Below, piece by piece: positions 43,270 through 55,240 of a stretch of 64,000 bases of DNA. The notes under the pieces were generated by a model that saw only the letters and a program-made list of their open reading frames with translations, did no database searches and was not told the DNA's origin. Numbering within the stretch: the stretch's first letter is position 1; every line of letters begins with the position of its first letter. The stretch spans positions 124,001 to 188,000 of the forward strand of contig QANY01005492.1 of NCBI GenBank assembly GCA_003255025.1, given 5' to 3'. Made by a program: the position numbers and the translations under genes. The DNA comes from Datisca glomerata. Taxonomy: Eukaryota; Streptophyta; Magnoliopsida; Cucurbitales; Datiscaceae.

Positions 43270-44705
43270 TCAACTACATTTAAGGTGGTTTTGGAGTCCG
43301 GTTAGAGAAAGAGAGAGACTTTTAAGAGAAGACTGATAAGACAGTTTTACATCTCTGACCTAATTTTTTTCCTTTTTATTTTTCTTACATTTATTTTTTG
43401 GGATAATCTATTTCTCTGTTGCTGTGTTGATTTCTAATGCACAAAACCAAGAAGTTGACTTCTATTGATTTAGATTTTCCGTCTTTGTTTGGGTTTAAAG
43501 AGAGCTGCTGATCTTTAATTAGGTAAGAAACTCCAATCTAAGTTTTGTTCGTCTTCAAATCTAAGGCTATTTTTCCTAATAATTTACGTAGGTGTTTTAG
43601 TTTCGCATTTCTTCTGGTTTTCAACAAACAATGCCCTAGAAAGTTCTGAGGTGATGGATTGGGATTTTTTGTTTTCTTTATGGGATTCGATTTATGTCGT
43701 TTTTCCGCAAGGTTATAGGTTACGGGTTGCTGCAAACAAATTTAATGTGAAATTATTGAGTGGAAATTCTTTAAAGCTTCTCGTGTTTTCTTCTTCCTTG
43801 CAGATCTTTCTTAGTTTGTGGTTGAGCTGTAGAGCTTTGTACAAGTTTAATTTCACATTGCGTCAATTATCTTTGCAGGTTAGTATCTTCATGCTTGTGG
43901 TAGTTGGGCCTGCTAAGCATGTTAACCCTTTTGACTTGCTAGAATGAGCTAGTGCTTATTTTTACGCAGATATCTGATCAGCCTATTAAAACCCAGAGTG
44001 CCTTTTTCTATCTAAAATGGTAAAGTATCATTATTAATACTTAATCTTCCTAGGTTTATAATTAGATACTCAATTAGGGCATAGTTTTTCTACTGGAATC
44101 TTATATCCAAATTTTTCATTATGTTATATCTTTATTTGGTTTGTGTCACTTAAGTGATCAATTAATTAGCATCTTAGCACTCAGAAGAAGGAAACATTAA
44201 GGAATATCATTACGTTTCTACCATGTGTAAGCAATTCTTATATTTTCTTTCCCCGTTTTTTAGAAGAAGGGTTTCTAAAAGCTCCGAATTCATGATTACA
44301 ACTTGATTTGCTTCTGATTAGGTTCATATTGTTTAAGTCAAATATTTCTTGATTCCTACTTGTTGAAAGCATTCTTAATTTCTAGTGTTGCTGTTGTTAC
44401 CGAGATTTTCTAATCTACTCTATTAGTATGCTAGTTTCCTAAGCTTTTTGGCTTAGAAAAAATGTTTGTTGAGGCTCGTACTGTTTGCTACCTTTTTCAC
44501 TTTTCCTTTGTTTTTTCCTCAATCGTTGTGAGCATATCTATTTTCTTCCTGCCCCTGCTCTTGTTTAGTTAGATTCTTGGCTGGTGGCTGATTTTTGTTT
44601 ATTGGCAGCTGTATGCACACAGTAAGTGGAATATAATCTGTTAGAAGGTTGTGGAAGTTACAAGTAAATATAATACTGGAGTAAGGATTATCATTCACCT
44701 GTACG
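43270..44705 (+). promoter_or_regulatory. Probable promoter, 5' UTR and 5' UTR intron of the Tubby-like gene
   Basis: A purine-rich segment near 43300-43345 followed by U-rich leader and a consensus donor (AATTAG-GTAAGAAAC at about 43520) suggests a first non-coding exon and a leader intron ending a short distance upstream of the ATG at 44706. A candidate acceptor is TTTATTGGCAG at about 44608. The exact transcription start and acceptor cannot be fixed from sequence. Frames within (43651-43947) look like chance. Confidence 0.4.
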
Positions 44706-47705
44706 ATGTCATTCAGAAGCATAGTCCGTGATGTAAGGGATAGTATTGGGAGCTTATCTAGACGAGGTTTTGAGGTTCGGCTATCTGGTCATCATAGAGG
44801 CAAGTCTCATGGTTCCTTACAAGATTTGCACAATGAGCCTCTCCTGGCTCAGAACAGTCGTTGGGCTAGCCTTCCACCTGAGCTGCTATATGATGTAATA
44901 AGGAGACTGGAAGAGAGTGAAAGCGCTTGGCCAGCAAGAAAGCATGTTGTTGCTTGTGCAGCTGTTTGCCGATCTTGGAGGAATATGTGCAAAGATATAG
45001 TTAAGGGTCCAGAACATTGTGGGAAGCTGACTTTCCCTGTGTCCTTGAAGCAGGTTTGGTTGTCGACTCATTTTATTTTCTTCTCATTTGGTCTGGATAT
45101 TTGTGTTTCTTTGTCTTCAAGACATAAAGTGTCATGTAAAGCTTACTAATTCTTCTTTATTTGACTTCTCAGCCAGGGCCACGAGACGGAACCATACAGT
45201 GCTTCATTAAAAGGGACAAGTCTAATTTAACTTACCACCTCTTTCTATGTCTTAGCCCTGGCAAGTATTCATTCCGATGATCTTTCTACCTTCAGTTTTT
45301 TGCCGCCTTCAAATAGTGTATAGATATGTTTTATATGTGTGCATATATATATAATTGATAATGAGAATATGTATTTAATTAGAAAACATGGATGTTATGC
45401 CAAATTTGAAATTCTTTATATTGAATTTGGAGCTGATACCATATTGTTAACCTAAATCTATCAATTGCATTAAAGTTTCCATTTTATTTATGAGGAAACA
45501 CATTCTTCTTCTTGCGGACATAATGTCTCAGGGGTGGAGGATTTATTTACTATTATCTCATCTTTGGTGCGGAGGGGAAATAAAAAATGGAAGCTTAGTC
45601 TAACATGCTCAATAACTCGTAACTTATCTGGTATAGTCGTATATCTTCATGAGTTATATAATGGTTTTTGTTCACTTGTTAAATTGTTGACTAAGTTAGA
45701 AGATGTTATATAATGATACTGATAAAAGAAATCTTTTCTTCCATGACTTACAGAAATTTTAGTAATAAACAAATTGGAAATTCATGTATCAGAATGTAAC
45801 ATTCTAATTCTGTAACTTATTCAGTGTTTTGACCATCTGAATTTTGTCCAAACGATTTATGCTACAGATTTTTTTTTAATGGATTAGCACACGTGTGATT
45901 GAATAAGCTTAAATTTGGAATGTTCGCAGAGCTTCCAACTCACTTTTGACCTTTTGAATGTTTCCATAGTTCCCAATGATTTTTTTTTACATTAATGGAT
46001 ATCTTGTCATGCTTATGCTCTTAGTGTCTTGTTTGCATCTTTTTTGGTAGGAAAGAGTCTTTCAATTTGTCTATAGTATTAAGTTTCATATAACACAAAT
46101 TGTCAATGGAAAAATGAAATTTATATGAATTATTGACAGTTGTCCAATACAAATGATTTTCCTGTCAGTGAAATAATGTTTTTGCTCTTTATGCAAAAAA
46201 AAAAAAAAAAACTTTTGAAACTCTTTATGCAAAATATTTGGTTATAAGAAATTGGGTATATGTCTGTAGTTAAAATCATTCCAAATACTTTAGCATGTAT
46301 GCTCCTTCTTGGTCGCCTTTTACAATTCCATTGTTATGTAGTGTGAGTGTGGAATTTTAATAATCTTGAATTAGCATCATTCTATGGAGTTGCCTGGCCC
46401 GTTATGGAGGCCATCTTTTTTTGAGACTATGGAAGCCATATTACTTGCACGTAACAAAGACAATTATATTGCATGTAGATTATCAATTAAGCCATGCAAC
46501 TTGCGATTTCCCAAGTTAGAATTAGCTCTTAAAATATTGCAGCTTTACTAGTTGAAAACGGCAAATTCCTTCTTTCTGCTAAGAGAACCCGAAGGACTAC
46601 TAGCACAGAGTATGTTATATCCATGGACGCTGATAACATATCAAGATCAAGCAGCACCTACATTGGAAAGCTCAGGTGAGAATATAATATGAACATAGTT
46701 ACATTAATTCGTCTCTTCTTCAAAATTTATGTCATGTCATGTGCATATCAGAAATGTTTTCATGTATAAAGAAGTTGTTATGAACGTACATAAAAGCGCT
46801 TCTAAAGAAAAGCGTTCCCCATTATATCGGTAGTTGGGGTCTTCATTTAAGAGTTTGTATGACATTGTGAATAGGAGAATGGTCAACGATGCACAAAGAA
46901 TAAATCCTATATGGGATTTTCTTTAATGATCTATTCTTGTGTTACTATCGAGGGAAAGAGCTATCTGATTTCTTTTCCTGATGCAAATTTCAGGTCAAAT
47001 TTTCTCGGCACAAAATTTATCATATACGACACACAGCCTCCATGTTCTTCAGCACCAATCCCACCTCCAGGGAGAACAAGCCGGAGATTTTATTCAAAGA
47101 AGGTTTCCCCAAAAGTCCCAACTGGCAGCTTCAATATAGCCCAGATAGCGTATGAGCTGAATGTGTTAGGCACACGAGGGCCACGAAGAATGCATTGCAT
47201 GATGCATTCAATCCCAGCATCTGCACTAGATGCCGGTGGCACTGTCCCTGGCCAACCCGAGCTCCTTCCCCGACTCTTAGGGGACTCCTTCAGGAGCATC
47301 TCGTTTTCAAAGTCTCTCGATTATTCTGTCGAGTTTAGTAGTGCAAGATTTTCAGAAATTGGCAGGAGTCTTGATGGTGAAGAAGACAGAAAGACAACTC
47401 CCTTGATTCTTAAAAACAAGCCCCCGAGATGGCACGAGCAATTGCAGTGTTGGTGCCTGAATTTCCGAGGGCGTGTAACGGTTGCATCGGTTAAGAACTT
47501 TCAGTTGATTGCTGCTACACAGCCAGCTGCCGGTGCACCTACTCCATCTCAGCCGGCTCCTCATCCAGAGCATGATAAGATAATTTTGCAGTTTGGAAAG
47601 GTTGGTAAAGATATGTTTACTATGGATTATCGTTATCCTCTTTCTGCTTTTCAGGCTTTTGCTATATGCTTGAGCAGCTTTGACACGAAATTGGCCTGTG
47701 AATAG
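44706..47705 (+). CDS. TULP5: Tubby-like F-box protein (4 coding exons, 426 aa)
   Basis: Exons 44706-45053, 45173-45260, 46543-46675 and 46994-47705 give 426 codons plus TAG without any break. Residues 52-107 form an F-box ([20 protein letters not shown]), which in plants recruits the protein to SCF ubiquitin ligases through a Skp1/ASK partner. The Tubby domain follows from 117 ([18 protein letters not shown]), with the phosphoinositide-contacting basic segment [11 protein letters not shown] and the C-terminal signature [15 protein letters not shown]. Family members bind PtdIns(4,5)P2 at the plasma membrane and can move to the nucleus. The N-terminus [20 protein letters not shown] and overall length point to the TLP5-like group. 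Intron 2 needs a GC donor. The paralogue number is less certain than the family. Confidence 0.95.
45261..46542 (+). other. GC-AG intron 2 of the Tubby-like gene
   Basis: The coding frame requires the exon to end ...AGCCCTG at 45260 with donor GCAAGT and acceptor TATTGCAG at 46542. Using the nearby GT (four bases later) or the alternative AG at 46551 places a stop codon within a few codons. GCAAGT is the strong consensus for the rare GC-AG intron class. Confidence 0.85.
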
Positions 47706-48722
47706 GGAAATGAATTAACTTTTCTTATATAAAAAAACTTTGAAAATGTGTTTATTTTTTTTATTTGTAGTTCATGTTGTTGTTAGGCTAGGGAATTGTT
47801 GTTCATGTTGTAAAAGTTGATGGTGAGTAATGGTGTTTCTATAAATTTGAACCTTCAAAATTACATCTGATTTCATTGTCAACAAAACTCATTTCATTGT
47901 CAACAATAATTCACTATTTCGTTGCTTGGAAATGAAACAATTTTCATATGGATACATGAATCTTCATTCTTCTATTTCCGTCATATAATTCTCATTTCAT
48001 TCTTACTTTCATTCTTAATTTCAATTTCCCACTCTTCATTCTCTCTATAGACCATCTCATCTCCCTCTTATACATCACTTTTTCATTTTCATTACATTAC
48101 ATTCTATTCACTTAAACCAAACACCAGTGTAAAGGATTTAAGTTTGAGAGACACCAGGATAAAGAAGGTTTTCATATCTATTGGGAAGTTTATATACTTG
48201 TCAGGCACCGAGCACATTTGGAAGCTTGCTATCTTTGCAAAAATATGATTTGGTACACTAGTATAATGTGATGCGGTATTATTAATAATGCTCGACGTCC
48301 CTGTAATTTGATAAGGCACATGGTATGAAAATTAACATCAGTTCATACAATTATCGTTTAGATGTAGATACTCCTGTTGGGGATCCCTTCAAATTTTCTC
48401 AATAGCTAATTATACTTTTTAAATAATATTTTAAATATTATAGAAAACTTAAAATTCATAAAAAGTCTGATTACAAAAATTTAAAGGTAAAAGCTTAAAG
48501 AGGGTTTTTGAAAAATTAAACATTTACCAAAAATACAAATAAATAACAAAATAGATTTTAAAAATGACATTAAATTTTGAGTTAAAAACCATTACATTTT
48601 GAGTAAAAATAGCCCAATGATTTTAAACACTCTCATCAAAATTTGGGTAAAAAAAACCCGTTACCTCTCTTAGGTTAGAAAAGACTCAAGCCCAAACAAA
48701 TTTGGGTTGAAAAACAAAAAAA
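47706..48722. other. 3' UTR and intergenic sequence
   Basis: The first few hundred bases are U-rich and likely 3' UTR. A pyrimidine-rich CATTTTCATT-type stretch covers 47870-48100. No gene is seen. Confidence 0.5.
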
Positions 48723-49010
48723 CTACGCAGGAAATGAGGATTTGCATAAATCCCACATCGGATATATCTTCATGAAATCAGCAGTGAAAGGCAATGAGAA
48801 ATGGAGATGGCAGATGATGTATTCAGGCGAATGGGTGAATGAAGAGGGGGGAGCCCTACCAGATTGCTTCTCCCTCTTGAGGAGCGCTGTTTGATTCTTC
48901 AGGCCCTCTCTTGAGAGGGAGAGAATCCAATTCTTCCATGCATCAAATCTCCTCAAACAAGCATAAAAATCTTTCACATTCTTCACAACATTGCACAGGT
49001 TGAAAGACAC
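48723..49010 (-). other. Unrecognised 95-codon minus-strand frame
   Basis: The frame (LCNVVKNVKDFYACLRRFDA then WKNWILSLSREGLKN) has reasonable composition but no recognised domain. It lies just past the truncated end of the minus-strand copia element. It may be non-coding DNA or part of another repeat. Confidence 0.25.
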
Positions 49011-49102
49011 TTATCACTTGAAAGCTCATCGTAAACGTGCTTAACCCACTTAGGAAAAGTGGGAACAGAAACAGATTGAATTTTGTTTCTTTTCAGATTT
49101 TG

Positions 49103-50398
49103 GATCAAAACTCTTATAGTTTTTGTGATTATCTGAGTAACCTAAGAACCTAAGAAGACACATTTTATAGAATAAAAGTTGAACTTGTCTATCATAAGGT
49201 CTGATGAATAGGAAATAAGAGCAGCCAAAACTTTTCATGAAATTTAAATATGGATTCTGAGAGTACATGACATTAAAAAGAGATTTGTTTTGCAACACAG
49301 AAGAAGGTAGTCTGTTTATGACGAAGACATAATTGTGAAAGACCTCCCACTAGAAAGTGAGGTATTTTGGCTTGGGCAAGGAGTGTTAGACTTGTTTCCA
49401 TGATTTGTCTACGCTTTCTTTTCACTTTGTCATTTTGTTACGTAAATATGGAGAAGCCTAAAGAGAACCCCAATTTTAGCAAAAACAGGCTTTAGACTTC
49501 TGAATTCCCCTCCCTAGTTAGTTTATAAACTTTTGATTTTGATGTCAACATCTCTCTCAATATAGTTAATGAATTGAATCGCAACATTTTGAGTTTCAGA
49601 TTTAACTTTATAGGAAACATCCAACGAATCTAGTGAAGCAATTTATGAAGCATGGTAGTCAATTTCGTTACGATGACGTTAAGTTTTTGAAAAAAAATAA
49701 AATGTTTCGGATATTTTGGTGTTCCAGTATGCATCACGTTTCAGATATTTTGGTGTTCCGGTATGGATCAAAACACTTTAGCGTTTGGGATTGTATGAGT
49801 AACCTAAGAAGACACATTTCATAGTTTAAAAGTTGAACTTGTGTCTATCAGGTCTGATGAATGGGAAATAGGAGCAGCCAAAACTTTTCATGAAATTTAA
49901 ATCTGGATTCTTAGAGTACATGACATTAAAAAGAGATTTGTTTTGCAAAACAGAAGAAGGTAGTCTGTTTATGACGAAGATATAATTGTGAAAGGCCTCC
50001 CACTAGAAAGTGAGGTATTATGGCTTGGGAAAGGAGTGTTAGACTTGTTTCCATGATTTGTCTACTCTTTCTTTTCACTTTGTCATTTTGTTGACGTAAA
50101 TATGGACAAGGATGCCTAAAGTGAATCCCAATTTGCGCAAAAACAGGCTTTAGACTTCTGAATTGCCCTCCCTAGTTAGTTTATAAACTTTTGATTTTGA
50201 TGTCAACATCTCTCTCAATATAGTTAATGAATTGAATCGCAACATTTTGAGTTTCAGATTTAACTTCATAGGAAACATCCAACGAATCTAGTGAAGCCTT
50301 TTGTGAAGCATAGTAGTCAATTTCGTTTCGATGACTATTTGAGTCTTTGAAAAAAATGAAACGTTTCGGATATTTTGGTGTTCCGGTATGCATCACAA
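49103..50398 (-). repeat. ~650-bp tandem duplication of integrase segment
   Basis: 49103-49763 and 49764-50398 are direct copies running from GGATCAAAAC to GGTGTTCCGGTATGNATC. A third, shorter copy is at 51112-51510. In the first copy the minus frame (49298-49050) retains FMKSFGCSYFLFIRPYD and LRFLGYSDNHKNYKSFDPKS, typical of the C-terminal end of copia integrase. Confidence 0.85.
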
Positions 50399-52345
50399 TT
50401 TATATAAAAGTATGAACACAATTATCCACATGAAAAAGTGAAAGAATGAGTATTAGACTTGCAATGAACAAACTTATCCTTTAAAAGTAAATTGAGAACT
50501 TGACTTGAGGGATGCCCAAGTCTTTGATGCCAAATACAAAAGTTTTTATTACTAACAACATTTTCAGTAAAATCATTATTATTATTGACAAAGAAAGCTT
50601 TATACAGTGAATTAGTTGAAAGATCAGTATTGTTACATTGAGCTTTTGACAAAGGAAGATTGGAATTATGAAAAATAGAAGTAGATTTATTTGCTACATA
50701 ACATATGATGGCTTTATTTGAAAGAAAGAAAGGCTTTGAAATCTTGGAGGAAGCATGATTGAAGGTGAAGTGATAGAGTACATCCTTAACTTTGCCTTGA
50801 AAAAGAACCCTTTTTTGGATTCTTGTCCTTAATGAACTAAAAACGAGAATCAAATTCAATAATGACATTGTTATCACAAGTTATTAGAGAGACGAGCACT
50901 AAATTTTTAATTATAAGAGGTACATAAAGGATATCTTTGAGAGAAAGAGAAACTGTTTGAGAGTTAGAACTATTAACCATATTAGAGTTAAAAGCAACTT
51001 TATTAAAAGAGATTATGGAGTTGCCAACATGGGAAATATATAAACACTCACCATTACCAACAACTACCTTGCCCTTGCCTTTGTAACCAGTTTTTGAGAG
51101 ATAGATTTTCATGATTTAAATCTGGATTCTTGGAGTACAGGACATTAAAAGGAGATTTATTTTGTAAAACAGAAGAAGGTAGTATATTTATGATGAAGAC
51201 ATTATCGTGAAAGGCCTCTAACTAGAAAGTGAGAAGCATTTTGGCTTGGGAAATGAGTGTTAGACTTGTTTCCATGATTTGTCTATGCTTCCTTTTCACT
51301 TTGTCATTTTGTTGACGCAAATATGGACAAAGATGACTAAAGTGAACCCCAATTTGAGCAAAAACAGGTTTTAGACTTCTGAATTCCCCTCCCTAGTCAA
51401 TTTAGAATCTTTTGATTTTGATGTCAAACTCTCTCTCAATATAGTTAATGAATTGAACGTTTATGAAGCATAGTAGTCAATTCCGTTTCGATGACCATTT
51501 TGATTTTTTTTAAAAGAACGTTTGAAATATAGTATCTATAGTCATTAGATAACAGAATTGGGGACAGTCCCCATAAATATGAATGCACCAGTTCAAACAG
51601 ATTACTTATGTTAAGTTTGATAGAGTGAAAAAGAACTATATGTATTTTTCCAAATTGGCATGCTTCACAAAAAGAATGAGTATTAGACTTGCAATGAGCA
51701 GACTTATCCTTTAAAAATAAATTGAGAACTTGACTTGAGGGATGCCCAAGTCTTTGATGTTAAATACAAAAATTGTTATTACTAACAGAATTCTCAATAA
51801 AATCATTATTATTATTGACAAAGAAAGCTTTATACAGTGGACTAGTAAAAAGATCAGTATTGTTACATTAAGCTTTTGACAAAAGAAGATTGAAATTATG
51901 CAAAACAAAAGTAGATTTATTTGCTACATAACATACAATAGCTTTATTTGAAAGAATGAAGGCTTTGAAATCTTAGAGGAAGCACGATTGAAGGTGAAGT
52001 GATAAAGCCCATCCTTAACTATACCTTGAAGAAGAACCCTCTTGGAATTCTTGTTCTTGATGAAACAGAAACCAGAATCAAATTCAATAATGACATTGTT
52101 ATCACGAGTTAACTGAGAGACATGCACTAAATTTTTTGTTATAAGAGGTACACAAAGGATATCTTTGAGAGAAAGAGAAATTATTTGAGAGTTAGAACTA
52201 TTAACCATATTAGAGTTGAAAGCAACTTTATTAAAAGAGACTATGGAGTTACCAACATGGGAAATAGGTAAACACTCACAATTGCCAACAACTACCTTTC
52301 CCTTGCCTTTGTAACCTGAATTGAGAGAGATTTTCAAGATCAGAA
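50399..52345 (-). repeat. Duplicated protease/pre-integrase segment
   Basis: 50437-51111 and 51675-52345 are direct copies (GAATGAGTATTAGACTTGCA in both; also CATGGGAAATA near 51025 and 52255). They are separated by the third integrase copy. Taken together the order is Q', P'', Q, P', P along the minus strand, so at least two duplication events of different size occurred. Confidence 0.85.
50422..51112 (-). pseudogene. Copia protease and GAG-pre-integrase, downstream copy
   Basis: Minus frames give GYKGKGKVVVGNGECLYISH and LKDILYVPLIIKNLVLVS (protease flap region) and NFCIWHQRLGHPSSQVLNLL (GAG-pre-integrase zinc module). These come from two overlapping frames, 51112-50837 and 50877-50422, joined by a frameshift. 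The catalytic DSGA is missing from this copy. Confidence 0.75.
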
Positions 52346-52391
52346 GTGATGTGATTGGTCGCGGCAATGTCCATGTACCATGAGTTGTCAT
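51711..52391 (-). pseudogene. Copia protease and GAG-pre-integrase, upstream copy
   Basis: The frame 52391-51924 starts within TTHGTWTLPRPITS, where the protease active site would be WYxDSGAt but is altered (TWTLPRP on this frame), and continues with GYKGKGKVVVGNCECLPISH, LKDILCVPLITKNLVHVSQL and FDSGFCFIKNKNSKRVLLQG. A stop after LLYVM separates it from the HQRLGHPSSQVLNL block near 51740. Confidence 0.75.
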
Positions 52392-52524
52392 GACAGGTGA
52401 AAGAGATGCATAGTAAGCAGAAAATCCTTGATTTGATGACTGATAACTTGTGTCATTCTGATTATTAAGAGTAACAGAATGTGCTTGAAGTTGTGGATTG
52501 AACTCAGGCTGTTGAAAATCTAAC

Positions 52525-53292
52525 TCAAGGTAGTATGACCAACTCCCTTACAAATTTGACAAGTATGTCTAAAACTAGTTCTACCTCTCCCATGACCTCT
52601 ACTTCTATTGCTATTGTTATTACCTTGACTAACACAATTGTTTCCATGCCCTCTTTTCCATTAAACTGAGTGGCATTCAGAGAAGCAACAATATTGTTTT
52701 GTTCAAGAAAACCAAAGATTGAGTTATTTTGCCCAAGATGTACAATAACAGGATTATAGTCATTACCTAGACTACCCAAGATGTACAATAACAACTCTTC
52801 ATCACTTATAATTTGACCACAGGCTGACAAGTTATCAGCAATAACTCTCATATTTAAAATGTAATGGTTGATACTAAGAGTACCTTTCTTAGTAGATTGA
52901 AGTTGAAAAATCACCTCTAATAACCTAGACTTGGAATTCGTAGTTAAAATACCTTCAAGAACTAACCAAACTTCCGCATACGACCCACACCTGACAACAT
53001 GTTTGAACATTGGTTAGGAAATGCTAAAGAGAAGCCAACTCATTAAGAACTGGTTGAGACAAAACCAAGAAACAAAATTTGGATTTGGAACTGTTGAAGA
53101 AACTACAACATTATTATCACCAGTAGTAACTTTGGTGACATACTGAGGAGGTTTCAGAGATGCACCGAGAAGATAATCCTCTAACCTGTATGCTCTCACA
53201 GATGACATAATTTGAGAACGCCAAAAAATGTAATTGTTATGATCAAAACGTAAAGTAATTGAGATTAAGTTCTTAGGAATTGAACTTATCAC
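52525..53292 (-). pseudogene. Copia gag (UBN2-type)
   Basis: Two minus frames (53292-53014 and 53010-52525) separated by one frameshift give LRFDHNNYIFWRSQIMSSVR then LEDYLLG, and AEVWLVLEGILTTNSKSRLL then LQSTKKGTLSINHYILNM and IISDEELLLYILGSLGNDY. These are the standard blocks of copia Gag. The zinc knuckle trace TCQICKGVGH follows at about 52560. Confidence 0.85.
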
Positions 53293-53430
53293 TGAAGATA
53301 GTTTTGAGAAGTTTGGGATGTGGTAGAATTGGACGCCATTGAAGCATGCTTGAAAGAAAACTCAAATCTCAGAGAAGAATGGAAAATAGAGTAGAACAGA
53401 GACTACTCAAGATATACAAAGAAGAGAACA

Positions 53431-53447
53431 CACTAGTTCTGATACCA
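53431..53447 (-). promoter_or_regulatory. tRNA-Met primer binding site of the minus-strand copia element
   Basis: The minus strand reads TGGTATCAGAACTAGTG directly after the LTR end TTTACA. The first nine bases are the canonical initiator-tRNA-Met primer site of plant copia elements, which fixes element orientation and the LTR border. Confidence 0.85.
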
Positions 53448-53637
53448 TGTAAAGAAAATAGAAAGGAGAAAGATGACATTAGGAAGCTAATAGAATACTG
53501 AAAGCTTCATTAACCTTATATAGAAAGCTAAACAAGATGAGAAGAAGACTACAATATATATAGAGAAAGCTAAACAAGATGAGAAGAAGATTAATTGTAC
53601 ATACGATAACAGTAAAACTAACTAAACTGACTTAACA
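53448..53637 (-). repeat. 5' LTR (about 190 bp) of the minus-strand copia element
   Basis: Read on the minus strand it starts TGTTAAGTCAGTTTAG and ends TTTCTTTACA, so it has TG...CA termini. It contains TATATAAGG as a TATA box and an internal direct repeat of CTTCTTCTCATCTTGTTTAG. The size is typical of short copia LTRs. The outer border is inferred from the TG and could be a few bases off. Confidence 0.7.
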
Positions 53638-53639
53638 AA

Positions 53640-54385
53640 CTAACTTTTGATGACTATGTTGTTGATTGTACTGTTGATTGTACTTTCTTATTATGCTTAA
53701 TACAAGTCCTTGAACCAAACCCACCTTGAGCCCAGGAACCTCGGCCCCAATTGACTTTATAGCTGAAGAATTCCATAAGAACAACCTGAACTGATTTCAG
53801 CACTTTCTTTGACAAGATAAATAAGCCATCCCAATATTGAAAAAATAGCAAATATGACAGCTTTAATTAAATAACATTGCCAACATAAGAGAGGTAATTG
53901 GACTCCCAAGACTTTCACCCTAGCACTAATTTGGTCAACCAAGGTGATGCAATCAACTTTACCTAGAAGAGATAAGAGACACATTCAAGTACCTCATAGG
54001 AAGAGGCACTTCCTGAAGAGAAATTATTGGGATGGACGGCCATAATGTGCCACCCCTCCTGATAGTTGCCACGTAGACAAGTGAGTTCATAAAAATGGTT
54101 ATAATTGCTCAAGTGACAAACATCTGATTGTGACCGCCCTCCTTATAGTTTCGCCACACTGAAGTTGCAGGCAAACAAAATATTCCCCTTGACCTCTAGA
54201 CTGAGCCCAAAAGTAACCGGTTCTTAAGAAGATTAGGCTGCATAGAAGACATGGCTTCAAATAAAGAGAGGCTATCCTTGATAATTTTAAGCTGGCTAAT
54301 GTCCCCTTTGCAGAACAAGAATAGATCATCAAAAAACAAAGGTTGACAACACCGAGCTGATAGATGTTGACAGCTCATCACTTTT
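53640..54385 (-). pseudogene. LINE reverse transcriptase fragment
   Basis: Minus frames give LFFDDLFLFCKGDISQLKII (the FADD catalytic box altered to FFDD), MSSMQPNLLKNR, LGVQLPLLCWQCYLIKAVIF and NWGRGSWAQGGFGSR. This is the order of the palm end, thumb and C-terminal part of plant L1-type LINE RT. The frame shifts several times. Neither the endonuclease nor the 3' end with poly(A) is present. The fragment ends at the copia LTR. Confidence 0.75.
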
Positions 54386-55240
54386 CTTTTAATGGTCTAG
54401 ATTTATTAACACTTAAATGATGTCCAATCAATTTACTCTAGTTAATTTGACAAAAACACTATAGTTAAAAAAAATTCAAACTTAACCATAAATAAAATGA
54501 AAAACTGCTAAATCTGGTAACACAGAGGTAGGATAATAAATTTCAAATAGATTAAATAAATTTCTTATTAAGTTGAGCCATTTATAATTTATTTTGTAAA
54601 TACAGTTCAATTATCTAAAATTAAAATTTATGTTGAATTTAAAAAAAGAATATGATTATGTTATGATTATATTTTTTACTTTTATTTTCTACACCAATTT
54701 ACCGTCCTAAAACTTGTAAAATAATGAGAAGAGCTTAAGTGAAGATGAATACGTATAATTACTAATATTTTAAAATTTAATCAAGATTATGGGATTATTA
54801 ATAAATTCTTGACTTGCTCAACAATTTGTTTGCAAAAATTAAAATTTCCGCCATTTCTTTCTATTTTTTTTCCTCAGCGATAATTCAGTTGTTGGATAAA
54901 ATAATTCACTTTTTTTCTACTTGGCAATTTCACTTTCAGTTTTTGTAATTTACAATTATAGTTTGTTGCTTGTTAATTGGCCCTGAATTTATTTTTCAGG
55001 TTAAGTTTGTAGAAAAAATATAAGTCCGTTCTTCGTCTAACAATTTGTGTGAGAAAATAAGTAATTAGTGTTGGAAAACTGTTTAAGCTATAGGCGAATT
55101 AGGAGATTAAACCATTTTTTAATACTAGTAATAACATATCTGCGTTACATATGAACTGAATATAAAACTTAATTTATAAAATATATTATATTTTATGATT
55201 ATGATGTATTATTAAATTTAATTTTTGATGGTAGAAACGG
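54386..55240. other. AT-rich intergenic spacer between LINE fragments
   Basis: No open frame or element was recognised. Confidence 0.5.

Larger units (their letters stand above)
49050..53637 (-). mobile_element. Truncated, internally reduplicated Ty1/copia element
   Basis: In minus-strand order: LTR (53637-53448), primer site, gag (53340-52525), protease/GAG-pre-integrase (two copies) and integrase C-terminal fragments (three copies). RT, RNase H and the 3' LTR are absent; recognisable sequence stops at about 49050. Several segments are repeated in tandem (see separate entries). It lies in the same orientation as the LINE fragment next to it and appears to abut or interrupt it near 53640. 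Confidence 0.8.

Noticed and set aside
43651..43947. 98-codon plus frame upstream of the Tubby-like gene as a possible upstream ORF
   Set aside because: It most likely lies within the inferred 5' UTR intron, and its sequence is Phe/Leu-rich as expected from U-rich intron DNA.
48750..48760. ATCCCACATCG, matching the upstream element of plant spliceosomal snRNA promoters
   Set aside because: No TATA box at either the Pol II or Pol III distance and no snRNA-like sequence downstream on either strand.
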